This document shows, piece by piece, positions 9,453-17,714 of a stretch of 64,000 nucleotides of DNA (its first letter is position 1; every line of letters begins with the position of its first letter). The stretch covers positions 19,887 through 83,886 of the forward strand of contig NZ_CALUYG010000005.1 of assembly GCF_944324935.1 (NCBI RefSeq), in the 5' to 3' direction. The notes under the pieces were generated by a model that worked only from the letters and a program-made list of their open reading frames with translations, ran no database searches and had not been told where the DNA came from. A program made the position numbers and the translations under genes. The DNA comes from an uncultured Desulfovibrio sp. Lineage in GTDB: Bacteria; Desulfobacterota; Desulfovibrionia; Desulfovibrionales; Desulfovibrionaceae.

Positions 9453-9884
9453 ATGGATAGGGTAACTCCAGAAAAACGCAGCCTAATCATGGCACAGGTG
9501 AAGGGAAGCGATACCCGCCCCGAAAAAATTGTGCGTTCTCTTCTTCACCGCATGGGTTACCGTTTCAGACTCCATAGAAAAGATCTTCCCGGCAGCCCTG
9601 ATATTGTTTTGCCTAAATTCCATACGGCAATTTTTGTCAATGGCTGTTTTTGGCACCGTCATCCCAACTGTAAACGAGCTTCGACTCCCACGGCAAATGC
9701 CGCCTACTGGCAAAAAAAGTTTGACCGGAACGTAGAGCGCGACAAATTGTCCAAGGCGGCTTTGGAATGTGCCGGATGGCATGTTCTCGTAATTTGGGAA
9801 TGCGAAATCAAAGATACTATGGCACTTCAAGAGAGAATATCTCACTTCTTCTCAACGACTTCACCTACAGCCTCAAAAGCATGA
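9453..9884 (+). CDS. vsr: Very-short-patch mismatch repair endonuclease (Vsr)
   Basis: Nicks next to T:G mismatches formed when 5-methylcytosine deaminates, so it normally partners a C5-cytosine methyltransferase. The 143-aa protein has the family N-terminus (MDRVTPEKRSLIMAQVKG), the metal-binding Asp50 in LPGSPDIVLP, and the FVNGCFWHRHPNC segment with zinc-type Cys65, His70 and Cys73. An in-frame ATG exists at 9426, but the conserved N-terminus begins at 9453. The stop overlaps the methyltransferase start (ATGA), so the two are translationally coupled. Base composition is clearly more AT-rich than the hydratase before it, consistent with horizontal gain. Confidence 0.92.
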   Translation: MDRVTPEKRSLIMAQVKGSDTRPEKIVRSLLHRMGYRFRLHRKDLPGSPDIVLPKFHTAIFVNGCFWHRHPNCKRASTPTANAAYWQKKFDRNVERDKLSKAALECAGWHVLVIWECEIKDTMALQERISHFFSTTSPTASKA

Positions 9885-11020
9885 ACCAAGGCTGTCAAAT
9901 GCTGCAAGGACAAACTCTGCAATCAGGCGCTGCATCATTGCCGCACGACTCACGCCCACCGCTCCTCGACTTTTTTGCAGGAAGCGGGCTGGTAAGCCAT
10001 GCTCTCAGGCCATATTTTCGTGAGGTCTGGGCAAATGACGTTTGCCCCAAAAAGGCGGCAGTCTTCCATGCCAATCACCCTAACGCTCCATTCTGTCTTT
10101 GCTCCATAACGGACGTAAACGGAGCCGGATTGCCGATGAGCACATTATCGTGGGCGAGCTTTCCTTGTCAGGATTTATCGCTGGCAGGCGTCGGGAAAGG
10201 CATTAGGGGAAAACGAAGCGGACTTGTGTGGGAATGGTTGCGTGTTATGGACGAAATGCCGCAGCGTCCGCCAATTCTGACGGCAGAAAATGTGCTAGGG
10301 TTGATGTCCGCCAATAAAGGAGCTTATTATCGAGAACTTCATCTTGCCTTGGAGGAAAGAGGTTATCGAATTGGCGCCATGTTGCTCGACGCCATACGCT
10401 GGCTGCCGCAGTCTCGCCCTAGGATTTTTGTGGTTGCAGTGGACAAGCGCATTTCTCTTCCCCAAAATCTTGTGGATGATGCGCCCAATTGGACGCATCC
10501 GACGGTCATTCGCAATATTGCAGCCGACTTGCCTCACTGGATTTGGTGGCGCCTGCCTGAACCTGAACAGCCTACGACAAGACTTTCTGAAATAGTAGAT
10601 TATTCTCTTCCCTGTCAGGATGAGCCGACAAGCAAAAAGAACTTGGCCATGATTCCTCCGGCGCACCGACGTCTGCTGGAACAATGCGGCCTTGCTGCGG
10701 TGCCAGGCTATAAACGCATCCGCAATAAAAAGCAGGTGCTGGAACTACGTTTCGACGAAGTTGCGGGATGTCTGAGGACGCCTACTGGCGGAAGCAGCCG
10801 GCAGTATATCGTCATCAAAAAGAAGGATGGATGGAGAACGCGCATCCTTAGCCCGCGAGAAGCAGCCCGCCTTATGGGCGCTCCTGAATCCTTCCAGCTT
10901 CCCGGCACATTCAATGACGGCTACAAGGCTATGGGCGACGCCGTCGCTGCTCCTGTAGCGGCGCATCTAGCAAAACATATTCTCTCCCCTCTTGCAGAGG
11001 TCTGCCATGACGCTTCTTGA
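9881..11020 (+). CDS. dcm: DNA (cytosine-5-)-methyltransferase
   Basis: A 379-aa C5-methyltransferase that transfers methyl from SAM to cytosine in a specific DNA site. All main motifs are in order: motif I FAGSG near residue 32, motif IV with catalytic Cys96 in FPCQDLS, motif VI ENV at 136-138, motif VIII QSRPRIF near 170, and motif X GDAVAAPV near the C-terminus. The target-recognition region lies between motifs VIII and IX and does not reveal the site. The start overlaps the vsr stop. The stop overlaps the start of the next gene by 14 bases, giving a three-gene coupled unit. Confidence 0.93.
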   Translation: MNQGCQMLQGQTLQSGAASLPHDSRPPLLDFFAGSGLVSHALRPYFREVWANDVCPKKAAVFHANHPNAPFCLCSITDVNGAGLPMSTLSWASFPCQDLSLAGVGKGIRGKRSGLVWEWLRVMDEMPQRPPILTAENVLGLMSANKGAYYRELHLALEERGYRIGAMLLDAIRWLPQSRPRIFVVAVDKRISLPQNLVDDAPNWTHPTVIRNIAADLPHWIWWRLPEPEQPTTRLSEIVDYSLPCQDEPTSKKNLAMIPPAHRRLLEQCGLAAVPGYKRIRNKKQVLELRFDEVAGCLRTPTGGSSRQYIVIKKKDGWRTRILSPREAARLMGAPESFQLPGTFNDGYKAMGDAVAAPVAAHLAKHILSPLAEVCHDAS

Positions 11021-11945
11021 GCAAGCCCTGACGGAATTTCGCAATATTCATGCCCTCAAGACCAAAGGGCAACTAGCTGTAATGCTCCATATCTCCCGAT
11101 TGGCTATTGAAAATGGGCTGCCGATTGACGTCAATACCCTTAAAACGGAGCAGGAAGGTCAAGTCAAAGGCCTCGGCAAGAATCGTGTGCAGGGGATCCT
11201 TAAGGATCACGGCATAAAACGAGTTCTTGCCGAAGAAGGCGGCCGAACCAGTCGAGGAAGTTTGCGTGCCGCTGCGATTTATGCGGATTTTTTGAATACG
11301 CTCAATCAAGACAACGCGATAGATTTAAAAGTCATCGAGACTTGGTGGGTCGCTCGCGTTCGAGAATACTTCAACGGCAAGCCGTTCACACTTAAACTTG
11401 ATCCCGGAAAATCCCTGCAATCCATTATCGCCGATCTGCTGGACCAAGCGGCAAAGCGACAGAGAGATAACCCCGGCACCACATATGCAGGAACAGTATT
11501 GCAGCATCTTGTCGGAGCCAAACTTGATCTAATCTTGCCAGAAGAAAAACATCTTAAGCATTATGGAGCCAATGTGGCAGATGGACCTACCGCACGCGCA
11601 GGCGATTTCGTCTTGGATGAGGTAGCTATTCATGTGACTACAGCGCCGACGGAAGCTCTTATTCGTAAATGTGAGGCAAATATCACTGCGGGCTTACGCC
11701 CTGTCATCGTAACTATCGCTGAAAGCAGGGCAGGAATAGAATCTATCGCTAAGGGATTTGCGATTGAAGGCCGCATCGAAATCATTGAGGCTGAACAATT
11801 CATAGCGACAAATATTCTGGAATGGAGCGGTTTTGCTGAAAATTCTCGCTGTAAGGAAGCAGAACGCCTCATCTCACGCTATAACAAAATTATTGAAGAA
11901 GTCGAAACAGACCCAAGCCTAAAAATTACTATGGGAAACAAGTAG
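11007..11945 (+). CDS. DUF4928-like protein, probable restriction endonuclease of the vsr-dcm unit
   Basis: A 312-aa protein without a textbook motif. Its start at 11007 lies inside the methyltransferase 3' end, with AGAGG six bases upstream, so translation is coupled. It recalls the DUF4928 family found next to cytosine methyltransferases; this is from memory and unverified. The C-terminal half contains GAKLDLILPE (about residues 170-180) and GDFVLDEVAIHVTTAP (about 200-215), a D...(D/E)-x-x hydrophobic-strand pattern that could be a PD-(D/E)XK nuclease core. The N-terminal half looks like a helical DNA-recognition region. A restriction role is inferred from gene order. It could instead be a specificity or control protein. 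Confidence 0.6.
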   Translation: MTLLEQALTEFRNIHALKTKGQLAVMLHISRLAIENGLPIDVNTLKTEQEGQVKGLGKNRVQGILKDHGIKRVLAEEGGRTSRGSLRAAAIYADFLNTLNQDNAIDLKVIETWWVARVREYFNGKPFTLKLDPGKSLQSIIADLLDQAAKRQRDNPGTTYAGTVLQHLVGAKLDLILPEEKHLKHYGANVADGPTARAGDFVLDEVAIHVTTAPTEALIRKCEANITAGLRPVIVTIAESRAGIESIAKGFAIEGRIEIIEAEQFIATNILEWSGFAENSRCKEAERLISRYNKIIEEVETDPSLKITMGNK

Positions 11946-12482
11946 AACGCCTCAACAAATTTCTTTATCCCATCGCTTTTTTTGGCCTTTCTTCCTAGTC
12001 CCTGCACAACTGCGGAAATGGCGGCTGAGATGCGTTACTTGCCATAATAACTGCTGACATCAAGAAACGCTTTCCTGTCCTACGAGTACAACCATGAAAA
12101 ATGTGCTCTTTTCCTTTTCCTGCTTTTGTGGCTGTTCCCTACTGCTATTATGCCTTTTTCATAAAGATGCGGGAATATGCTGAAACGAACTGCTTCTCCA
12201 TCGAATCGCCATGCTACATAGCCAGAGTCTGCGCTATCTATGACAGTTTGTTTCTCTCTGGCCTATCATAAACCGGCATTTTATAAAACACTTGATAACG
12301 CGACACACAAGCTGCTGTATGCCAGCAATATATTCGATATGCCCGACTCCAAGGTGTTCGGACCGGAAACGGTCCTCCAAGAAAGCTCACTTTACGGTGA
12401 GGACTGCACACGACTCTCAGCTCCGCCCAAACTGTGCACGCCCTAGAAAAAAGTCCGGTCCACGTTTTTCAGGTAGGCGGGC
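11946..12482. other. AT-rich stretch without a supported gene
   Basis: About 540 bases after the modification island with lower GC than the surroundings. Only short frames without ribosome sites or recognizable products are present (for example 68 codons at 12240-12446). It is probably degenerate sequence that came with the island. No tRNA, clear terminator or repeat was seen. Confidence 0.4.
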
Positions 12483-12944
12483 ATGCCGGCGTTTTGTGTG
12501 AAAAAAGGCTTCGTTATTGCCGCACTGCTCCTGCTGTCCTCATCCGCCTGCGCTGAAGGTCGGTCCGACGACATAAGAAATGCACCTGTTCAGGCCATGC
12601 GGGATCGGACGATGGCACAAGACGTTTCGACGATAATGGCGGACAAGGCGACCATCACCGCGGCACAAGCCCGAGAGTGTATCCGGAAGCGGTTCTCGCG
12701 TTTTTTGCAGGAGATCGGTGAGGAACATCTCTCGTTCCGTGTGGGAGACATCGTTGCGGAAACGCCGGATGCCTATATCATCGAGGGATATCTTGTTCCC
12801 CGGGACGATGCGGAAGAAAGGCACTGGGGAGCCGTGCATAAAGTATCGGGCAGATGCGGCATCATCCATCCTCCTCTGGGACCGCGAATAACCCCCCAAT
12901 TCCTGAGCAATTTTTCCTGGGAGCGCTGGCAGGTCTCTTTTTAG
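12483..12944 (+). CDS. Exported protein of unknown function
   Basis: A 153-aa protein with an N-terminal signal peptide: basic MPAFCVKKG, a hydrophobic core FVIAALLLLSSSA, then a likely signal-peptidase I cut near ACA-EG. A Cys at residue 23 makes a lipoprotein possible, but the -3 residue is not the usual Leu. The mature part contains a central charged region and ends with a compact domain (residues about 60-150) having a single WERWQVSF tail. I do not recognize the family. It is followed at once by an interspersed structured repeat. Confidence 0.6.
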   Translation: MPAFCVKKGFVIAALLLLSSSACAEGRSDDIRNAPVQAMRDRTMAQDVSTIMADKATITAAQARECIRKRFSRFLQEIGEEHLSFRVGDIVAETPDAYIIEGYLVPRDDAEERHWGAVHKVSGRCGIIHPPLGPRITPQFLSNFSWERWQVSF

Positions 12945-12945
12945 A

Positions 12946-13088
12946 GCCTTTTTCGCGTGAAAGGCCTTGCCTTTCACATCATGCGGCCTGTCGTTTCGCG
13001 GAAAAACGCGGTTTTCCGTCCATTTGGGGCCGGGTGACGCTGTACCGCCGCTCGCGTCATGTGTTTTTCAACGGCAAAACGCTCTGGT
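12946..13088 (+). repeat. Structured interspersed repeat, copy A
   Basis: About 140 bases that match copy B at 15374-15514 on the opposite strand. Shared blocks in order are a GCxTTTTTCG start, a short hairpin, CGGCCTGxCGTTTCGCGGAAAA, a second hairpin, a CTCGCG block and GGCAAAACGCT near the end (first long block given with variable positions as x). The first hairpin here is TGAAAGGC-CTT-GCCTTTCA at 12958-12976. The rest of the 12945-13277 gap holds no gene that I can support. Confidence 0.6.
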
Positions 13089-13277
13089 TCCCATACCCGG
13101 TACGGCGGGGCGGGCCGACAGTCCCGGCAGCGGCTCCGGCCGGATGACAGCGAACGGGGGACGTCCGCGTTCAGGCGTGATGACGTCCCCCGTGATATTT
13201 TCGGAAGTGCCCCCTGTCCCTCTGGACGGAGGAAGATGTTGCCGTCCGGCAGGAAATTATCCCCCTTACGGAGCGGC

Positions 13278-13976
13278 TCAGGCAAAGCTTAGGGTCTTGC
13301 CGGGCATTATGTCGATGCAGCGGCAATCCGGGGCGCGCAGGCCCAGCTCATGCTTGAATTCCTCCGTATTTTGCGCCAGCACCGGGAAGGTGCCCCAGTG
13401 CATGGGGATGACGCTCTTGCAGCCGAGCAGCGCGCAGGCCTGCGCGGCCTGCCGGGCGTCCATGGTGAAGACGCCGCCCACGGGCAGGAGCGCCACGTCC
13501 AGCGGATAGAGCTGCCCCCAGAGGGCCATGCCGCTGAACAGACAGGTGTCCCCGGCGTGGTAGACCGTGAGCCCGTCGGGCGTGCGGATGATGTAGCCCG
13601 CCGGGCAGCTGGATTCGCTGGAATGGAAGGCCGGGACCATGGTCACGGCAAAACCGGCGTGCTCCACCGTGCCGCCCATGTTGAAGCCGATGCCGTTGAG
13701 CAGCTGCGCCTGAGGCACGCCCTGCGCGGCCAGCTTTTCCGCCGTGCCCACGATGGCCCCCAGCATGGCCCCGGTCTTGCGGCAAAGGTTCACGGTCTCG
13801 CCCACATGGTCCGCGTGATCGTGCGTCACCAGCACGATGTCCAGCGGGCCCAGGCCGTCGGCATCCGTGCCGGAAGCGGGCGTCAGGAAGGGGTCGATGC
13901 AGAGGCTGCGGCGCGCGCCGTCCACCTCACTGCTGATGACGAAGGCCGAATGGCCGTACCAGGTGATGCTGCTCAT
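13278..13976 (-). CDS. Metallo-beta-lactamase-fold metal-dependent hydrolase (UPF0173-like)
   Basis: A 232-aa cytoplasmic protein with the metal-binding signature THDHADH near residue 51, a second metal His in FHSSESS, an HAGDT segment near residue 140 and a MHWGTF motif near residue 194. These are typical of the UPF0173/UlaG-like branch. The ATG at 13976 follows AAGGAG by six bases. The start overlaps the ubiX stop (ATGA), so it is the second gene of a ubiX operon. The substrate of UPF0173 proteins is not established, so no reaction is assigned. Confidence 0.88.
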   Translation of the reverse strand: MSSITWYGHSAFVISSEVDGARRSLCIDPFLTPASGTDADGLGPLDIVLVTHDHADHVGETVNLCRKTGAMLGAIVGTAEKLAAQGVPQAQLLNGIGFNMGGTVEHAGFAVTMVPAFHSSESSCPAGYIIRTPDGLTVYHAGDTCLFSGMALWGQLYPLDVALLPVGGVFTMDARQAAQACALLGCKSVIPMHWGTFPVLAQNTEEFKHELGLRAPDCRCIDIMPGKTLSFA

Positions 13977-14578
13977 GGTCGCTCCTTGTGCGCGGTCGTT
14001 TGCGGGGCGGGGGCGCCGCCCCAGCGTCCGAGGGGATGATCGATGGCCAATTGATCGAGGATGCGGCCGCAAAACTGGTCGAGCATCTCGTCCAGCGTGC
14101 GGGGATGCAGATAAAAACCCGGGGAAAAGGGCATGATGACGGCCCCGGCCTCCTGCACGGCGATCATGTTTCGCAGATGGATACGGGAGAGCGGGCTTTC
14201 CCGCGTCACCAGCACGAGCGGCCGCCGCTCCTTGAGGCAGACGTCCGCCGCCCGTTGCAGCAGATTGCCCGTCACCCCGGCCGCCAGCGCGCCCAGCGTG
14301 TTCATGGAGCAGGGCGCGATGACCATGCCGTCGTGCCGCCAGGAACCGCTGGCCGGGGGCGCTGCCATATCGTCCGCCGCATACGCCACATGCGCCAGCT
14401 CGAAAAGCTCTTCCGGCCGCGGGCCGGCCTCGGCCCTGAGCACGGCCTCCGCCCCCTGCGAGAGGACGAGGTGCAGCTCAAGCCCGGGCAGCGCCCGGCA
14501 CTGCCGCAGGAAGCGCAGGGCCAGCGGCATGCCGCTGGCGCCGCTGACGCCGAGAAGAAGGGTTTTACGGACCGTCAT
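13973..14578 (-). CDS. ubiX: Flavin prenyltransferase UbiX
   Basis: Makes prenylated FMN, the cofactor of UbiD-type decarboxylases, from FMN and dimethylallyl phosphate. The 201-aa protein begins [17 protein letters not shown] with the flavin-binding GxSGASG motif at about residues 9-15. It carries the conserved [15 protein letters not shown] segment near 83 and [21 protein letters not shown]-type region (key residues R, E and P of VTRESPLS) near 120. The partner ubiD is not in this window. The gene is translationally coupled to the hydrolase downstream. Confidence 0.92.
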   Translation of the reverse strand: MTVRKTLLLGVSGASGMPLALRFLRQCRALPGLELHLVLSQGAEAVLRAEAGPRPEELFELAHVAYAADDMAAPPASGSWRHDGMVIAPCSMNTLGALAAGVTGNLLQRAADVCLKERRPLVLVTRESPLSRIHLRNMIAVQEAGAVIMPFSPGFYLHPRTLDEMLDQFCGRILDQLAIDHPLGRWGGAPAPQTTAHKERP

Positions 14579-14636
14579 GCGGGTAGTATAGGGGAGAACG
14601 GCCCGTCTTGACAGCCCGCGGCACAAGATTTTTTCA

Positions 14637-14667
14637 TTGACAAGACCTGCCGGGGAAGGCATGGTAA
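14637..14667 (+). promoter_or_regulatory. Candidate sigma70 promoter for tRNA-Arg
   Basis: TTGACA at 14637-14642 is followed after 18-19 bases by a weak TGGTAA-like -10 at about 14661-14667, just ahead of the tRNA at 14676. The -35 is perfect and the -10 poor. Confidence 0.4.
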
Positions 14668-14675
14668 AGCCCTGC

Positions 14676-14752
<77 letters not shown>

Positions 14753-14760
14753 GAGATTTC

Positions 14761-14800
14761 AGGGACGTACAGTTCATGGCTGTACGTCCCTTTTCTTTTC
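14761..14800 (+). terminator. Terminator of tRNA-Arg
   Basis: A perfect 12-bp stem (AGGGACGTACAG with CTGTACGTCCCT), a 7-base loop and a TTTTCTTTTCT tail directly after the tRNA. Confidence 0.88.
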
Positions 14801-15007
14801 TCGCATCATTTTTCGCACCTGACGGCTATTTTTCGATATTTCCCCTGAACAATGCCCATCCTGGGCATAAGCGTCCTGTATTGCGGCGGCATGCGCCCGT
14901 CGGGGTATCTCTTCCAGCAACGACAGCCCCGTGACATGAAGCACGGGGCAGGGCCGGGCGCAGCCGCTCCCCGACAGGAAGGCGGCCGGGCGAGAGCCGC
15001 CTGTTTT

Positions 15008-15238
15008 TCAGGAAGTCAAAAGGCGTACTGGCCATCCTCCAAACAGGTTGTGATGCAGGCAGCCGCCAGCCACAGCTGAGCTGAAAAGCAACATTCCGAT
15101 TGAAGTATATTCATTTTTATATAAATAATCGATAACTTCATTGAATCGCATGGAATCAACAGGAATGCCACGCTCTTTTGCAAGATTGTGCAAAGCGGCA
15201 ATTTGCTCTTGTGAGAAAAATTCATGTTCAAGCGGCAT
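15008..15238 (-). CDS. Small protein of unknown function (76 aa)
   Basis: On the minus strand GGAGGTG stands seven bases before ATG at 15236-15238. The product begins MPLEHEFFSQEQIAALHNLA. Residues 1-48 are charged and helical (SQEQIAALHNLAKERGIPVD), followed by a more hydrophobic Gly-rich end (IGMLLFSSAVAGGCLHHNLFGG) that could be one membrane segment (quoted part trimmed in meaning: residues about 48-70). A different frame (15016-15276) also stays open but lacks a ribosome site. Codon use is AT-rich. I do not recognize a family. Confidence 0.5.
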   Translation of the reverse strand: MPLEHEFFSQEQIAALHNLAKERGIPVDSMRFNEVIDYLYKNEYTSIGMLLFSSAVAGGCLHHNLFGGWPVRLLTS

Positions 15239-15373
15239 GTATGCACCTCCAAATATCTTTCCATAGCAAGAGGCAAGAGGTCTTACAGATGCGTTTCGGC
15301 AAGGCGCTCCCGGCGTGCCTGGCCATGACTGCAATACATATTGTCAAATAAATAAAAATTTATAAATAGTGTC

Positions 15374-15514
15374 GCAAGCGTTTTGCCCCTGAAAAAGGCG
15401 GAGCGCGAGGTGCAGCACTGCGCCGTCCAGCCCACCATGAGCGGGAAACGTGGTTTTCCGCGAAACGGCAGGCCGTAGAGCGAGAAACGCTTCGCGTTTC
15501 AAACGAAAAAAGCT
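15374..15514 (-). repeat. Structured interspersed repeat, copy B
   Basis: Reverse-oriented counterpart of copy A at 12946-13088. Its first hairpin, read on the minus strand, is GAAACGC-GAA-GCGTTTC (15484-15500). One base pair differs from copy A as G-C against C-G, so pairing is kept by a double change. It lies between the sat stop and the 76-aa gene. The remaining bases of 15239-15606 show no gene. Confidence 0.6.
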
Positions 15515-15606
15515 CAGGGATCCAGAAAGAAGGAGGAAATGCGAGGTCTGCCGCGCGACAGGCCGGATACTGGACGCTAATTGTCGTTTTCTTCGCTCGC
15601 TAAACG

Positions 15607-15640
15607 CGATGTCCCGCAGACATCTTGCTGCGGGACATCG
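15607..15640. terminator. Perfect 13-bp hairpin downstream of sat
   Basis: CGATGTCCCGCAG (15607-15619) pairs exactly with CTGCGGGACATCG (15628-15640) across an 8-base loop. It is 58 bases past the sat stop on the minus strand. No immediate T-run follows, so it may be a 3'-end stabilizer or a factor-aided terminator. Confidence 0.5.
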
Positions 15641-15698
15641 TGCAGGCGGGAAAAAGCCCATTCATGCCGGAAGGTTGCGGATGCCGCGGCCAGCGCTC

Positions 15699-17033
15699 TT
15701 ACGGCCGCGGCGCGTCCGGCCGCGTCGAGGCCTGTTGCTGGCGGATGACGGGGCGGTCGGCCTCGCTCAGGCCGGCATAGTATGCATGCAATATCTCCAG
15801 CACTTCCGGGCGGCCGAAATGATCTGGCACGGACTGCCCTTCCGAAAGCAGTTTGCGCAGACGGGTCCCGGAGAGGATGATCCGTTCTTCCGGCCCGTGC
15901 GGGCAGGTGCGCAGACTGGCCATGCCGTCGCAGGCCGTGCAGTAGAAGGTCCAGTCCAGCGGCAGGGCCTGCGTGTGCAGGCGCTTGGCCGGATCGGCAG
16001 GCCGGGGGATATGGCGGAAGATCTCCTGCGCTTCGAAGAGACCGTAGTAATCACCCACGCCGGCATGATCCCGGCCCACGATAAGGCGGGAAATGCCGTA
16101 ATTCTGGCGGAAAAGCGCGTGCAGCAGGGCTTCGCGCGGGCCTGCGTAGCGCATGTCCAGCGGATAGCCCGCCTGGATGACGTGCTGTGGCACGAAATAG
16201 TGCCGTACCAGCGTATCGATGCAGCGCAGGCGCACGTCCGCCGGGATGTCGCCGGGCTTCAGCGCACCCACAAGTGAATGGATGACCACTCCGTCGCAGA
16301 CTTCCAGCGCGATCTTGGCAAGGTATTCGTGCGAGCGGTGCATGGGATTACGCAACTGCAGGGCCGCCACATCCCGCCAGCCGCGCTCCCGCAGCGTCGC
16401 GCGCAAGGGCTGGGGATCAAGGAGCAGATCCGGGAACTGTTCCGCCAGGCGGCTGCGGGCCAGCACGCGCAGCGTCCCGGCCACATTGTACGGCTGCTGG
16501 GCCAGCACCGCTTTTACCCCGGGATGGTCATCAGGCGCCGTCTCCCAGAAGCGTTCCGAAGCCGGGCCCTGTCCACGGAAGACCAGCTCGCACTCCCGGC
16601 GGCGGTCATCCATCGTCAGGAGCCAGACTTCCTCCACCTGCATGATCGCCAGACAGCGCCCCTCGCGCCAGAGCGCCGCCTCCTGTCCGGGACGCAGCGC
16701 CGCAGCGACCTCTTCCGGCACGTCCAGCGTGATGGGCACGGGCCAGAACGTGCCGTCCGCCAGGGTCATGTCGCGACAGACGCTCCGCCAGTCCTCCCGG
16801 TTCATAAAACCGCGAAGGGGCGAGAAAGCCCCATTCCCCAGCATGAGGATATCCCCTTCGGCGCGGGAGCTGACCTCGATACGCGGCAGACTGACGGCGC
16901 GGGCCAGCAGTTCCGCCGTTTCTTCAGGGGAGACCTGACAGCTCTGCAGGCCCCTGCCGCCGTGTGGCGGCGGCAGATCGTCAGAAACGGTAAAGGCGTT
17001 CTCGTGGGCGGTGGCGGTAGTGTTCCTGTCCAT
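15699..17033 (-). CDS. sat: Sulfate adenylyltransferase (ATP sulfurylase)
   Basis: Activates sulfate with ATP to APS and pyrophosphate, the first step of sulfate reduction. The 444-aa protein has the PUA-like N-terminal domain and the catalytic domain with QLRNPMHRSHEYL (the QxRNPxHxxHE signature, near residue 225) and GRDHAGVGDYYG near 320. The AGGAGG ribosome site stands a few bases before the ATG at 17033. There is no fused APS-kinase domain, as expected for the dissimilatory or homo-oligomeric type. It is transcribed alone here; apr and dsr genes are not in the window. This is the best metabolic marker of the host as a sulfate reducer. Confidence 0.94.
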   Translation of the reverse strand: MDRNTTATAHENAFTVSDDLPPPHGGRGLQSCQVSPEETAELLARAVSLPRIEVSSRAEGDILMLGNGAFSPLRGFMNREDWRSVCRDMTLADGTFWPVPITLDVPEEVAAALRPGQEAALWREGRCLAIMQVEEVWLLTMDDRRRECELVFRGQGPASERFWETAPDDHPGVKAVLAQQPYNVAGTLRVLARSRLAEQFPDLLLDPQPLRATLRERGWRDVAALQLRNPMHRSHEYLAKIALEVCDGVVIHSLVGALKPGDIPADVRLRCIDTLVRHYFVPQHVIQAGYPLDMRYAGPREALLHALFRQNYGISRLIVGRDHAGVGDYYGLFEAQEIFRHIPRPADPAKRLHTQALPLDWTFYCTACDGMASLRTCPHGPEERIILSGTRLRKLLSEGQSVPDHFGRPEVLEILHAYYAGLSEADRPVIRQQQASTRPDAPRP

Positions 17034-17114
17034 GCTGACCTCCTGAAGCGTCTTTTCTTCACCATGCCAGACTTGCTCCTGAGCGTCGAGAGGAGGCACG
17101 CAGGTAAGGCAGTC

Positions 17115-17189
17115 CTTTTTCTTTTTTATCGCTCCGGGGTCTGACGGCTTCGGCCCGGCATGCGGGCGTGGTCGCCTGCGCGGCGGGCG
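17115..17189 (+). repeat. Direct repeat, copy 1
   Basis: A 70-75 base unit beginning in a T-rich tract followed by ATCGCTCC and GGTCTGACGGCTTCGGCCCG, and ending CTGCGCGGCGGGCG. It recurs nearly unchanged at 17283-17354, 168 bases downstream. Only about five positions differ. Confidence 0.75.
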
Positions 17190-17282
17190 ACCGAGTGGCG
17201 GCCCGCGGGGCCGTGCCCGTCAGGCGGCGAAGGAGCCTTACGGGCATCGACAGCAGAGATGCGGCAGGGGGTAAGCGGCTGC

Positions 17283-17354
17283 TTTCTTTTTTCATCGCTC
17301 CAGGGTCTGACGGCTTCGGCCCGGCATGCAAGCGTGGTCGCCTGCGCGGCGGGC
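17283..17354 (+). repeat. Direct repeat, copy 2
   Basis: Second copy of the unit at 17115-17189, in the same orientation, with a one-base insertion before ATCGCTCC and a few substitutions. Together they make a partial tandem duplication upstream of sat. Confidence 0.75.
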
Positions 17355-17714
17355 GGCAGGGGATAAGGGGCCTCGGCGGCCCCTTACCCCCTATGACCCC
17401 CAACCCCGCCCTGGGGCAGCCATCGTTGACGGGTATCCGGCGGGCGGCGGCCCTGCCCTGCTCTCCTCCCTGCCGCGCGTCATACGGCATCGCCCTCCCG
17501 CTGTCCCGCCTTCTCGCGGGACGAGCGTCCGGGCGGCGTCGGAGCTTCCGCGCCTCCGGCGCGGCGATCTCCTCCGCGCCATGACGCGCTTACGGCGGCA
17601 AGCAGGATGACGGAATACGCATACGGTGGAGGACGTCGCTCCGGTAAGGGGTTGGGACAAAAAGCAGCCCCCTTCTGAGTCATCGCAAAGGCTGACGGAC
17701 AGCGAGAACAGTAA

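Larger units (their letters stand above)
17034..17714. other. Gene-free region between sat and the IS element
   Basis: About 680 GC-rich bases with open frames on both strands but no ribosome sites or recognizable products. It contains the two direct repeat copies listed separately. Presumably the sat promoter lies in its left part. No RNA gene was recognized. Confidence 0.45.

Noticed and set aside
12240-12446. A 68-codon frame in the AT-rich gap after the modification island
   Set aside because: No ribosome site, no recognizable product and an unlikely amino-acid sequence; left as non-coding.
15016-15276. An 86-codon alternative to the 76-aa gene at 15008-15238
   Set aside because: It has no Shine-Dalgarno sequence, whereas the 76-aa frame has GGAGGTG at good spacing.
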